From positions 1-64,000 of the forward strand of contig QKAN01000158.1 in assembly GCA_003246365.1 (NCBI GenBank): a stretch of 64,000 nt of DNA. Direction: 5' to 3'. This document shows positions 16,416 through 27,000 of this stretch, one piece after another. The stretch's first letter is position 1, and each line of letters begins with the position of its first letter. The position numbers were made by a program, and so were the translations under genes. The notes under the pieces are model-generated. The model was not told where the DNA came from. It was given only the letters and a program-made list of their open reading frames with translations, and did not search any database. This stretch comes from Clostridia bacterium. GTDB taxonomy: Bacteria; Bacillota; Clostridia; Christensenellales; CAG-138.

Positions 16416-16472
16416 AACTTCATCATATTCTCATGTTTCCGTCGTGTGATTCTCATTTGTATTGTTTACTAT
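16416..16472 (+). promoter_or_regulatory. Promoter with phased TTCTCAT repeats, paralogue 2
   Basis: AACTTCAT (16416-16423, degenerate), ATTCTCAT (16427-16434) and ATTCTCAT (16449-16456) have spacings of 11 and 22 bp. TACTAT (16467-16472) starts 10 nt after the last box. The distal box continues as TTCTCATGTTTC, identical over 12 bp to the paralogue 1 promoter. Confidence 0.72.
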
Positions 16473-16497
16473 GTAACTCGTAACAGGAGGGGCTGCG

Positions 16498-17553
16498 ATG
16501 GAGCGCACAACAGGCAAAGGCGGCAAACAGGATCATAAAGGCGCGATATTGATTGTTCGAGACGCGCTGATTTTTGCTATGGTCATGCTTGCGGCGGCGC
16601 TGATCTATGTGATTGCTCCGCGTATGCAATCGGCGCAAACATCGAGCAATGAAACGGCACAAGCTGCTATCGATACAATTGATGTTCAGGCCGAGCCGAT
16701 TCAAACAGAGTTGCTGCAACAGGTAAATTCGACTGCTACTGTAACGGCGGAACCGAGCGCTACACCGGAGATTGAGCAAACACCGGCTCCGACGGCGACA
16801 CCTTTAACAGCGTCCGGTGACTTTTCATCGGTTTTCCCATCGTATGATACTGGGGCTGACGCAATGTTGAGCAGCCAGACAGACAACTTCCGGATTTCGA
16901 TTCGGAAAGAACAAGCGTATGATTCGACGTATTTTGTTGCGGATGTATGGGTCAAGAATATTGACGTTTTCCAAACGGCGTTTGCAAAAGGGTCATACGG
17001 GCGGGGACTGCATGAAATGCCGGCGAAAATTGCGCAGGACAACAAAGCGATATTTGCGGTTTCCGGCGACTATTACGGCGCGCGTGAATACGGGGTCGTG
17101 GTGCGAAACGGCGTTCTCTACCGAGACGTGATGGGAGACGACGTCTGCGTACTAAAACGGGACGGTACCATGCAGGTTTATCAGAACGGTTCAATCTCGG
17201 CGCTGGAAACATTTGACGAGACGGTATGGCAGGCGTGGGCATTTGGCCCGGCGCTGGTAGAAAACGGAACGGTATGCGATACGTCTTCGAGCAAGATTAA
17301 AGTGAAGAATCCGCGCTGTGCAATTGGATATTACGAACCTGGACACTATTGCTTTATCGTAGTTGATGGTCGCCAGACAGGATATTCCGACGGCATGACG
17401 CTTGACGAACTGGCAAACACATTCGCCGCGCTTGGTTGTCAGACGGCTTATAACCTTGACGGTGGCGCGACGGCGATGATGGTGTTTGACGGCGCTGTTG
17501 TAAACAAACCGACAAATGGCGGTCGATCTTCCAGCGACATCATTTGCTTTTAA
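16498..17553 (+). CDS. Exported phosphodiester glycosidase (NAGPA-type) paralogue 2
   Basis: A 351-residue protein built like the 13019-14032 product: a cytosolic basic tail, one TM (about 18-38), a Thr/Pro/Ala-rich spacer (TAEPSATPEIEQTPAPTATP) and a NAGPA domain with IFAVSGDYYGAREYGVVVRNG, HYCFIVVDGRQTGYS and YNLDGGATAMMVF. About half of the catalytic domain is identical by eye to paralogue 1, while the spacers differ. The ribosome binding site is AGGAGGGG. The substrate is unknown; a surface glycan or glycolipid phosphodiester is the natural guess. Confidence 0.88.
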   Translation: MERTTGKGGKQDHKGAILIVRDALIFAMVMLAAALIYVIAPRMQSAQTSSNETAQAAIDTIDVQAEPIQTELLQQVNSTATVTAEPSATPEIEQTPAPTATPLTASGDFSSVFPSYDTGADAMLSSQTDNFRISIRKEQAYDSTYFVADVWVKNIDVFQTAFAKGSYGRGLHEMPAKIAQDNKAIFAVSGDYYGAREYGVVVRNGVLYRDVMGDDVCVLKRDGTMQVYQNGSISALETFDETVWQAWAFGPALVENGTVCDTSSSKIKVKNPRCAIGYYEPGHYCFIVVDGRQTGYSDGMTLDELANTFAALGCQTAYNLDGGATAMMVFDGAVVNKPTNGGRSSSDIICF

Positions 17554-17622
17554 ATTGATCGTATAGAAAAAGAGAGTAGAAAGAGTGGCCGATCGGCGGT
17601 TCGATCGGGGAGGAAGAAGACC

Positions 17623-18060
17623 ATGCGAGATAAACAGGCAATATGGGGATTTTTTGCACATGCCAGCATTATTATTGGCATGATGTTTGTTGTGTTTTTT
17701 GTAATCGACCGGTTTAATCCGGCAATGGAGTTTTTAACAAGCAGCCTGAGCAAATGGCTGATTCTGCTGTTCGCGCTTTTTTCAATTGGGAACGGGGCAT
17801 TTTCGGCGGTGCTGCTGTTTCAGCGTCAACGCAAACGCGAAGAACGCAGGTTTGCTTCGCATAGTCATACGATGCCGACAGAGCGCGAATATGCCGCACC
17901 TATGCAGCGCAACGTTGCAGCTTATCAACCGCAAAGGGAGCTGCCGCAGCCAACTCGTTTTCACGATGATTACGAACAGAATTACGCAGCATATCATAAC
18001 AGGCGAGAGCCTGTAGAGTTTCCGCAATATCAAAGGCGAGAAGCAGGCGAACGAAGATAA
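17623..18060 (+). CDS. Two-TM membrane protein with Arg/Tyr-rich tail
   Basis: A 145-residue protein that I do not recognise. Two membrane helices (about 11-29 and 43-66) form a hairpin, and the last 75 residues are hydrophilic and rich in Arg, Tyr, Gln and Pro (REYAAPMQRNVAAYQPQREL), probably disordered and cytosolic by the positive-inside rule. The ribosome binding site is GGGGAGGAAGAAG. It lies 69 bp after paralogue 2 and before a terminator, so it may be the last gene of that TTCTCAT-controlled unit. Confidence 0.65.
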   Translation: MRDKQAIWGFFAHASIIIGMMFVVFFVIDRFNPAMEFLTSSLSKWLILLFALFSIGNGAFSAVLLFQRQRKREERRFASHSHTMPTEREYAAPMQRNVAAYQPQRELPQPTRFHDDYEQNYAAYHNRREPVEFPQYQRREAGERR

Positions 18061-18081
18061 GGATTACCCGAAAAAACAAAC

Positions 18082-18112
18082 AAGCCCGGAAACGTATTCT
18101 TTCCGGGCTTGC
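18082..18112. terminator. Terminator between convergent genes
   Basis: An 11-bp stem AAGCCCGGAAA / TTTCCGGGCTT with loop CGTATTC, followed by a modest T-rich stretch. It ends the 16498-18060 unit and lies just past the HD-GYP gene stop on the other strand. Confidence 0.8.
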
Positions 18113-18138
18113 GTTTATATTTTCCGTTTAAAGAGGGG

Positions 18139-20679
18139 TTAACTTTCGACAAAGCTGAAGTTGTGTTTCCGAAACAGGGAAACGCAGATATCCACAATTG
18201 CGGGATCGAACTTGGTGCCTTTGTTCACTTCGATTTCATTGAGCGCGGCGTCGATGCCCAAAGCGGGACGATAAGGTCTATGCGACGTCATCGCCTCTAC
18301 AACGTCCGCTACGGCGAGTATTTTGCTCTCGAGAATGATTTGATCTCCTTGCAATCCTCCGGGATAGCCGGAGCCGTCCAATCGTTCGTGGTGTTGCAGA
18401 ATCATGGTTAAAATTTCCTGCGGCAGATCGATTTCCCGCACGATATGATACCCGTGTTCCGCATGCGTCTGTAAAATCTGATATTCCAGATTCGTGATCT
18501 TTCCGGGCTTATTCAAAATGTCAGAAGCGATATAGATCTTGCCGATGTCGTGAATCAGGGCGCCGTAAGACAAATTTGTGATCGCTTCCTGCGACATTCC
18601 GCAATAGCGGCCGATTTCGCAGGCAAGCTGCTGCACGCGTTTCTGGTGGCCTGCGGTATAAACATCGCGCAGCTCGCCCATTTTGGAAAGAGCGTTGATG
18701 GACTGTTTGAGACGGTTTTCTAAGACTTCGTTTGTTTCAATCAGCGACTGATGCTGTTTTTCAACTTCTTCTTCCAATGCTTTTCTCTTGCTGATATCGC
18801 GAATCAAGCCTTCGATTCCGGTCACAATTCCAGCGTCATCTTTTTGGTATTGAACGTGCATGGAAATCCAAAACTTTAAGCCGCTTTTTTTTAGCGCCAA
18901 GCATTCATAGTTTGTTACGCGACCGTTCGACTTCAACTTTTCCAGAAGTGCAGCGTGACCTTCCGGATCGGCATACAACTGATGCATGGAAACGCGCTTC
19001 ATTTCCGCATCCTGAGAATAGCCATACATTTCTATTGCGCGGGGATTGAGCATACGGAACGAACCATCCAAATCCGCCTGAAAATAGGCGTCCTGCAGGT
19101 TGTTCAGAATGCGTTCGTTTTGCTCCAGCATTTCTTTGATTTGTTGTTCCGCTTTCAAACGCTCCGATAAATTGGTCCCCGTGCTTAATACTGCGGGGGT
19201 ACCGTCCCATTCGAATTGTTTTGCATAGATAAAGAAGGGAACAGAGGATCCGGTTTGGGCAAGATGTATGCTTTCAAACGTTGCTTCACCATATGTTCCG
19301 ATCAATCTGAATCGTTCGGAAATCTCTTCAGCAGTACTCGTGGAGAGATCGCGTAAGTTCATCGTTAACATTTCTGAGAGGGAATATTGATGCAAGGCGC
19401 AAGCGATTTCGTTTGCATAAAGGATTTTTCCATTGTAATCATGGACGATGATAGCGCCGGGCGCAATATTACAGATATGCGCGAGACGACCAATTTGTTC
19501 TTCGGCCTTTTGCGCTTCTTCCTGCATGAGAATGCGTTCCGTAATATTCGAAAACGTACAGGCAAACTGTCCCGGCGCGGGGCGATAAGCCGTTACGTTA
19601 AAATGCTTCTGAAGGGGCGCGGAATAATTTTGAAACGTAATCGGTTCGCCCGTTGATGCAACGTGGCCGTATGTTTCAATCCAGTAATGTTCCGTGTTCG
19701 GAATAACTTCCAAAACCGTACGCCCGATCAGGTCTTCTTTTTTCAGGCCGGTCATTTGCTCAAACGCCGGATTAACCGCAATAAAACGATAGTCAACGGG
19801 TGATCCGTCGCTGTCAAATATCATTTCGTGCAGTGCAAAAGCATCGATCATTTCGTGAAAGAGCTGTTGATAGTTTTTCTGTGCATGTCGTTCCTGCGAA
19901 ATATCTTTTAGGACGACATAAACCTGATACGGTCGGTCTTCCCCTTTATGAAACAACGGGGTAGCGGTGACGGAAAGCCATACGTGGTCATCCAGCAATG
20001 AATTGTAGACGCCAACGATTTGCGGGCCGATGTGATTTCCGGTTTTTAGCGCAACCATGGAGGGATGCTCGTCGCCGGAAAGAGGAGATCCGTCTTCATG
20101 CATTGTGCGCCATTCGGGACTGAGTGACGTGCGCAGTTTCATCTCTTCTATAGAAAGACCCAGCATACGCTCCGCAGCAGGGTTCGCCGAAATAATTTTA
20201 CCCGCGGCATCCTGATACACGATCCCCTGATCCATGGTTTCAAAGAGCAGACGGTATTTTTCTTCGCTTTCCTGAACTTTATATTCCAAACGGCTTTGTT
20301 CGGAGTGGTCTCTTAAGTGGATGTTGACGTAATCGACTTTGTTATAGGTAAAAATGCGCGCGCTAAGATAACCCGTAAAATCGCTTCCATCCTTACGTAC
20401 GATTTGCACGGACTCTTCGTTGAGCAAGCGATCGCGCCGAATTTTCATCAGGATATGTTCGCGATCTTTCGGATTGCGGTAAAGATTGAGTCCTAATGTG
20501 GTTTTACCGATTGATTCAGTGGGAAGATAACCGGTTACCCGAAAAAAACCGTCGTTGACATGAAAGATAATGCCGTCGGACAGTCTCGTAACAGCAATTG
20601 CATCAGGACAATTTTGAAAGACGCTTTGGAAGAAAACACTAAGTTGGCTTTCATCCGAACTATCTTTTTTCTTCAGCAT
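18139..20679 (-). CDS. Five-PAS HD-GYP phosphodiesterase
   Basis: An 846-residue soluble signalling protein. Five PAS domains can be followed (VFQNCPDAIAVTRLSDG near 20; YRLLFETMDQGIVY near 145; LFHEMIDAFALHE near 275; ICNIAPGAIIVHD near 400; ILNNLQDAYFQADLDG near 520). They are followed by a coiled coil (about 640-670) and a C-terminal HD-GYP domain with HDIGK, the HAEHGYHIV helix and HHERLDGSGYPGG. HD-GYP domains hydrolyse cyclic-di-GMP. The ATG 20679 was preferred over the upstream GTG because AGAGGTG precedes it. It is monocistronic and probably senses an intracellular ligand or redox cue. Confidence 0.92.
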   Translation of the reverse strand: MLKKKDSSDESQLSVFFQSVFQNCPDAIAVTRLSDGIIFHVNDGFFRVTGYLPTESIGKTTLGLNLYRNPKDREHILMKIRRDRLLNEESVQIVRKDGSDFTGYLSARIFTYNKVDYVNIHLRDHSEQSRLEYKVQESEEKYRLLFETMDQGIVYQDAAGKIISANPAAERMLGLSIEEMKLRTSLSPEWRTMHEDGSPLSGDEHPSMVALKTGNHIGPQIVGVYNSLLDDHVWLSVTATPLFHKGEDRPYQVYVVLKDISQERHAQKNYQQLFHEMIDAFALHEMIFDSDGSPVDYRFIAVNPAFEQMTGLKKEDLIGRTVLEVIPNTEHYWIETYGHVASTGEPITFQNYSAPLQKHFNVTAYRPAPGQFACTFSNITERILMQEEAQKAEEQIGRLAHICNIAPGAIIVHDYNGKILYANEIACALHQYSLSEMLTMNLRDLSTSTAEEISERFRLIGTYGEATFESIHLAQTGSSVPFFIYAKQFEWDGTPAVLSTGTNLSERLKAEQQIKEMLEQNERILNNLQDAYFQADLDGSFRMLNPRAIEMYGYSQDAEMKRVSMHQLYADPEGHAALLEKLKSNGRVTNYECLALKKSGLKFWISMHVQYQKDDAGIVTGIEGLIRDISKRKALEEEVEKQHQSLIETNEVLENRLKQSINALSKMGELRDVYTAGHQKRVQQLACEIGRYCGMSQEAITNLSYGALIHDIGKIYIASDILNKPGKITNLEYQILQTHAEHGYHIVREIDLPQEILTMILQHHERLDGSGYPGGLQGDQIILESKILAVADVVEAMTSHRPYRPALGIDAALNEIEVNKGTKFDPAIVDICVSLFRKHNFSFVES

Positions 20680-20720
20680 TTTGACACCTCTAGAGATCAC
20701 GAAATCACTGCTATGATTTT

Positions 20721-20749
20721 ATTTTATGTGCGTATAAAGATTATGTCAA
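20721..20749 (-). promoter_or_regulatory. Sigma-A promoter of the PAS-HD-GYP gene
   Basis: On the minus strand, TTGACA (20744-20749), 17-bp spacer, TAAAAT (20721-20726), about 40 nt before the ATG. Confidence 0.75.
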
Positions 20750-21036
20750 TGCATATTGTAGACAGGGGAAATTGGGCGATTTTGTTGATTGAAAATAAGT
20801 AAATCATCAAAAGTATTGTTTATGTCTAGTACAAAGCGATATTGTCATAAAAATCATGATTGGTTGTTCTGTATATCTATTCATGCAAATTATGTTTCAT
20901 ACAAATACAGACGAGTTATTTTTCGATTTTAATTGATTCACGATCAGAAAAGAGGGCATCTCTTGCCTTCAAAGTTATAGTGCTATGAAGTAGCGATATA
21001 TGAAGCTAGTAAAGGCAGTTGGCTTGCAGTGCGCGC

Positions 21037-21067
21037 AAAAAAGAGACGCTTTTCAGCGTCTCTTTTT
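21037..21067 (-). terminator. Terminator of the giant surface-protein gene
   Basis: A perfect 13-bp stem AAAAAGAGACGCT / AGCGTCTCTTTTT with loop TTTC, 28 bp downstream of the stop codon. Confidence 0.92.
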
Positions 21068-21094
21068 GTGTAGTTCAATGAGATTAGTTTTCGA

Positions 21095-24000
21095 TTAATG
21101 CGCTTTCGACCGGAAACCGAGCGCAACCAGCGCCGCTTGCACAAGCGTGATACCCGCCATCAGAATCGTCCAGCGGTCAACCATGACCATTGCGCCTGAC
21201 AAGTTCTGCGTCAGAATAAATGCAAGAATCGCGCCTGCCGCGGGAAGTAATGTCGAGATGCGGAACGTCTTATTCGCGCGTGTGAGTCTGTCAGCTCGTT
21301 TCTTCTTCAACAAGGCGATGATCGAGCCGATGCCGATGGTTGTTAACGCTGCCAGAATCAGGTTTGCCAGTGACCAGGTCGGTCCAGCGAGCGGCGTTGC
21401 CTGATCTGGAATTATCTGCGCCTGCAGGGAAACCTGCGTGAGTGTTCCATAGAACGTCAGGTCCTGATCCGGCATCGTGGCCGGGATTACGTTGGTCCAT
21501 CCGCCAAAGGTGTAACCATCTTGCGACGGATCGTTCGGAATCGGAACAGTTGCGCCATACGGAATATCGGTGTAACTTGCGTACGGCGTGGTTCCGTCTA
21601 AACCATCCAGCGTTCCGCCGTTAACGATATAGGTAACGGTGTAGTAGAGCTGTTCCCATTGCGCATAGAAGTTGACTTCCGTTGCGGGCATTACAAATGT
21701 GTTGCCCGGCTGCTGTGTTACCGCTCCGGTTGGGGTTTCACTCCAGCCGATGAATCGGTATCCGGTTCTCGTGAACGAGTTTGCGTCAACCGTAACCAGA
21801 GAGAGCGTTGCGTGGAGGTCTTCGGTATAATCTGTACCAGTACCGCCGTTAGCATGATAGATGACAGGCGAGAGGTTGGCAACCCAGTTTGCAGTAAGTA
21901 CTACGTTGTTTGCCGGCATTGCAAAGGCAGCGCCGGATGCATAGGTTTGCGCAACGCCGGTAATACCCGTTGTAGTCCAGTTAACGAAGGTGAAACCTGC
22001 ACGCAGCGGAATCGTACCGGAGACGGTGTAGTTGGTGTTATACAGTACAGCAGCTACGTTCGCAGGCATGTTGGTAACGCCAACCGCGCCGGCTACATAC
22101 GTAACCGAATAGGGAATCGGTGCCCAGACGGCGAGAAGCGTAATATTCTCCGTCAGAGCAGGAATCGTTTCACCGAGCAGGTAGACGGTTAAGGTTGCCG
22201 CGTCCTGCCAGCCTGTCAGCGTGTAGCCAACCCGCGCCACACCAGCACCGTCGCTCAGAAGGGCAGCTGTGTTATACGCAAACCACACTGTTGCAGGCAT
22301 TCCCGTTACGGCATCCGTCGTGTTCGCGTCGTAGACGATTTGCGGGTCGATGGTGAAGTCCGCAGGCGTTACAGTAATGGAATAGTTGGCTTCTGCCGTA
22401 GCGTCCGCCGCAAGGATATCTGCCGAGATGACGCCCGTATGGACGCCGACGTCTTCCGCGGTTGCCGCGCTGATGTCGGTGCGCATCGGACTGACCGTGA
22501 TTCCGGTGCCGTCGATGATGTCATAATAACCAACGCCGGTCATGAGCGAATATGTGAAGGTCGGGTCGACATCGCCGAAGTTTTTCGCCGCAGAATCCAT
22601 TACGATGGTTACGGTACGCGGCGTTATCGTCAGCGTGCCGTATTCTCGCGTGATGTTATAGTCGCCAGCAGTCGTGTTGGCTTTCAGTTCCGGCAGATCA
22701 AACAGGTTGTCCACCGTTCCAACATTGACAATACTGCCCGTTGGTGCGGGTTCCGTTGCAAAACCTTCGCCGGAAACGAATCCGTCTGCAATACCGGCGA
22801 GGTCTTCAATCGTGTAGCCGGTTGCTGTCAGTGCGGTGTTATCAAACACTTTCGAATCGGAGTCGGAAATTACGTTCACATCGCGGACTTCGATTGTGAT
22901 ATCTGCGCTGCCGAAGGCCGGATTATAGTTCGGGTTGGTTGCAACGAAGTACACGGTCATGCTTTCGCTGACGTGCGTCGCTTTCGGGCTTTCCGTCAGC
23001 TCATAGTCCGCCGGATCCGTGTGCGGTGAAGTGCTGTAGCGGATCACCGTTCCGTCGGTAATAGCAGTATCGGTACCCTGAATATTTGCCGCGGCAGTGA
23101 CGCCATGAGCGGCTCCGTCATAGATGTCCGAATACGAACTTGCCTTAACTTCCATCGTATCGGCCGGCAGCACGTTTAGGATTCCATGTTCATAGGACAC
23201 GGTATAGTTGCTGGAAAGCGTTCCCGGAAGGAATGTTACGCCGGTAATCGTATTCCAGGTTCCGCTGTCGGAAACGTTGGTTACCGTGCTCAAACTGCTG
23301 AAGCTGACGCTGGCAAGTCCTTCCGATCCGACGAACGATCCGCTGGTAACGTCATAGTAATGCCAGGTTTGCGCGGAGCCGTTGTACGTGAAATCATTTG
23401 ATTGTGCCGTCAGCTCAATTGCTACGGGGTTGATGCTAACAGTCGCGACTCCATAGTATGGGAAGTAGTTATCCATCGTCACCACGAAGTAAACCAGATG
23501 CAGTCCGTCCGCGTTGGTATAGGTCGGACTTGCGCTGAGCGTGTACTGCGACGGGAACAGATGAGGAGACGTCGAGTAGCGGATTTTTGCGCCCTCTACC
23601 GTTGTGCTGACGGTAATGCCGTGCGCCGCGCCGTCGTAATCGTCAGAATAACCGCTGTATACGATCGGCAGGAAAGCGGGCGAAATGGTCAGGTACCCTT
23701 TCCACGTGGACACATCATACTGATAAGTCACGTCGGTTGAACCGCTCATAATCTTGAAGTCTGGGGTCAGCGTAACATTGGCCGTGTATACGCCAACGTT
23801 CGTGCCGGAACCGAAGACCGTATATCCGGTAACCGTTACGCTGTTATCGGACAGGGACGCCGTTGTGATGGACTGTTCGGTGCCGTTATAGACTTTTACG
23901 GCGGAGTCAGCGCGGATAATCAACGTTTTGTTTCTGACATACAACGCGTTGATGACGGTGTTAGCGGTTATGTTGCTTGCCGAAGCGGGATCAAATGATC

Positions 24001-27000
24001 CGCTCCAGTAATAATTGCTGCCGCGATAGGTGGTGTTCTGCGGCGGGGTAAACCCGCTGTAGGACGCGCTTCCGGTTCCGTAATCGACCCATTCCGTATA
24101 AAGAACAGTGCCGTTTACGTTGATACGGTAGGTAACCTGCGGCCGTATCATCAGCGATCCGTTGATGAACGTTACGGTGTATTGATTGGTAACGTCTACA
24201 CCTCCGCTGTAAATAATCAATCCGTCCGTATTTTGGAAGGTTGCTTCATAGATGCCAGGTGCTGTGCTGTGCACTCCGGCGGTAGTTGTTCCGCCAAAGG
24301 TCAGCGTGCCGGAAGAATCATCGCTGGTGAATCCGCTAACGCTCTTTAAGATTCCGTCATAGTTGACCGTTGCACTGTTTGCGGTTAGAGTTAGCGCAAT
24401 TTTCTTTTCCCAATTTGCAGTAAAGGTCAGGTTGCCAGTCGAACCGATTTCAATAGTCGTATCCGAAGGCGTCCATCCGAGGAAATAATAACCGTCGCGA
24501 GAAGGATCGAACAAGGTGAAAGTAGGCGTTTCGATGGTATATGTGTCGGGGTTTCTCGGGTCATTAATACCCTCGTTCATGTTATAGGTAATAGAGTATT
24601 CAATCGGGTCAGACCAGACTGCGGTGAACTCCAGATTGCCGGTGGTTACACCCTGCGTAATCGTGGTGCTGAACGCCGAATCCCAGCGCACGAAATTATA
24701 ACCGACGCGGGAAGCATCCGCGAGCGTGAAAGTCGGGGTTTCAACGGTATACGAATCTAGGTTGGATGCAGGATTCGTACCGCCGAGTAAATTGTTGTAG
24801 GTAATAGAGTATTCAATCGGGTCAGACCAGACTGCTGTGAACTCCAGATTGCCGGTCGTTACGCCTTGCTCAATCGTGGTACTGAACGCCGAATCCCAGC
24901 GCACAAAATTATAACCGACGCGGGAAGGGTCCGCGAGCGTGAAAGTCGGGGTGTTCACAGTGTACGAATCTAGGTTGGATGCCGGATTCGTGCCGCCGAG
25001 TAAATTATTGTAGGTAATAGAATATTCAATCGGGTCAGACCAGACGGCGGTGAACTCCAGATTTCCGGTGGTTACGCCTTGCGTAATCGTGGTACTGAAC
25101 GCCGAATCCCAACGCGCGAAATTATAGCCGACGCGGGAAGGATCCGCAAGCGTGAAAGTCGGGGTTTCCACAGTATAAGAATCAAGGTTGGATGCCGGAT
25201 TCGTACCACCGAGTAAATTGTTGTAGGTAATAGAGTATTCGGTCGGGTCAGACCAAACCGCAGCATAGGTCCTTTCGCCAGTTGAACCCTGCGAAATTGT
25301 GGTGCTGAACGTCGAATCCCAACGGAGGAAATCATACCCGACACGGGAAGGATCCGCGAGTGTGAAAGTCGGGGTTTCCACGGTATACGAATCTAGGTTG
25401 GACGTCGGATTCACAGCGTCGAACATGTTGGTGTAATCAATACTGTATGGTATTGGCACAGACCAGACGGCGGTGAACTCCAGATTTCCGGTTGTCACAC
25501 CCTGGGTAATCGTGGTGCTGAACGCCGAATCCCAGCGCAGGAAATTATACCCGACGCGGAACGGATCCGCGAGCGTGAAAGTCGGGGTTTCAACGGTATA
25601 CGAATTAAGGTTGGATGCCGGATTCGTGCCGCCGAGTAAATTGTTATAGGTAATAGAATATTCAATCGGGTCAGACCAGACAGCGGCATAGGTCCTTTCG
25701 CCGGTTGAACCCTGCGAAATCGTGGTGCTGAAGGTCGAATCCCAACGGAGGAAATCATAACCAACACGCGAAGGATTTGACAACGTGAAAGTCGGAGTTT
25801 CAATGGTGTATGAATCAGGATTGGACGACGAATTCACAGCGTCGAACATGTTGGTGTAATTGATGCTATATGATATTGGCGCAGACCAGGTCGCTGAGAA
25901 AGTTTTATTACCAGTCGAACCAACAGGGATTACGCCGCCGTCCGACCAACTCACAAAATCGTATCCGGGTCGCGTCGGGTTGGTTAATGTCAATGGCAAA
26001 ACGTTTGCGGTATAGCTGACGGGATTGTTGTTGCTCGCCGGAGCGATCGAACTGTCATTCAAATTATAAGTAATTGTGTAAGAAGCGGCCTTATAATAGA
26101 ACGTTATCACATTACCCGTATACAATAATGTAATGGTCTGCGGATCGGTGGAATTTAACGTATAACCATCTGGGGTAGTTTTGGCATATTCTGTTACGGT
26201 ATCGCCGATGTATGCGGCGACGGTAAGATCAGGGTATAGTTTTTCATTTGTGTCTTGGTCAAGGTAATGGACTGTATAGGTTGTTGGAACTTGCCCTTCC
26301 ATGATGTTTGCAGTAACAGTATAAAAGTATGTTGCTCCATCCAGTTTTATTTGTCCGTTACTATATACGTCATGGTTATCAAAGTTTCCTGACACGCCGA
26401 GCATACCCGCATCCATGTTGGTTTGAAACCAGTTTAATACTTCGACACCTCTTTCTGGTATGCTATCCAACTGGGCATCTGTCAGATAAAAAGTGTAAAC
26501 CGCCAGTTCAGTGTCATCTTTATTGCCGAGATAAAAAGTAATAGTTACTTCGTTGAGTGTGGAGGTTGACTCAACAGAGAATCCAAACAATGCACTCATT
26601 AGCAAAGGAGCAACGCCAAACTTGGCAAACAGGGTAAACGAGGAATGAACCTGACTCGAAAAATCGTAACTTGAACCGTCGGCCGTTGCCCAATATAGGA
26701 ATACCATGCCGTCAAATTCTTCACCGGCCGGGGTATCGGGGATGAAAGAAGGCTCAATTACACTCGCATTTTCGACAACCAACTGCGTGTCGACCGTTTC
26801 GCCGTTTACAACAAATTGAACGGTGAACTCTACAGGGGCAGGTGTTGGCGTAGGCGTAGTTTCCGTGTCCGGACTTGAAGATGAGTCGGGGGTTGGATCA
26901 TCGGACGGATCGGATGATGGCTCGGGTGTAGAGGTGTCCAACAGGGGAGTATCGCTGGTCTCTTCATCCGATGATAACGTGCTTGACGGAATAATCTGTG

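Larger units (their letters stand above)
20680..21094. other. Intergenic region without a gene
   Basis: A 415-bp AT-rich spacer between two minus-strand genes. It holds the HD-GYP promoter at its left end and the surface-protein terminator at its right end. Nothing else is recognised; short frames lack ribosome binding sites. Confidence 0.6.

Noticed and set aside
24420-26090. CRISPR-like regular repeats
   Set aside because: Period is 210/213 bp, the repeats are coding and in frame, and there are no unique spacers of 30-40 bp.
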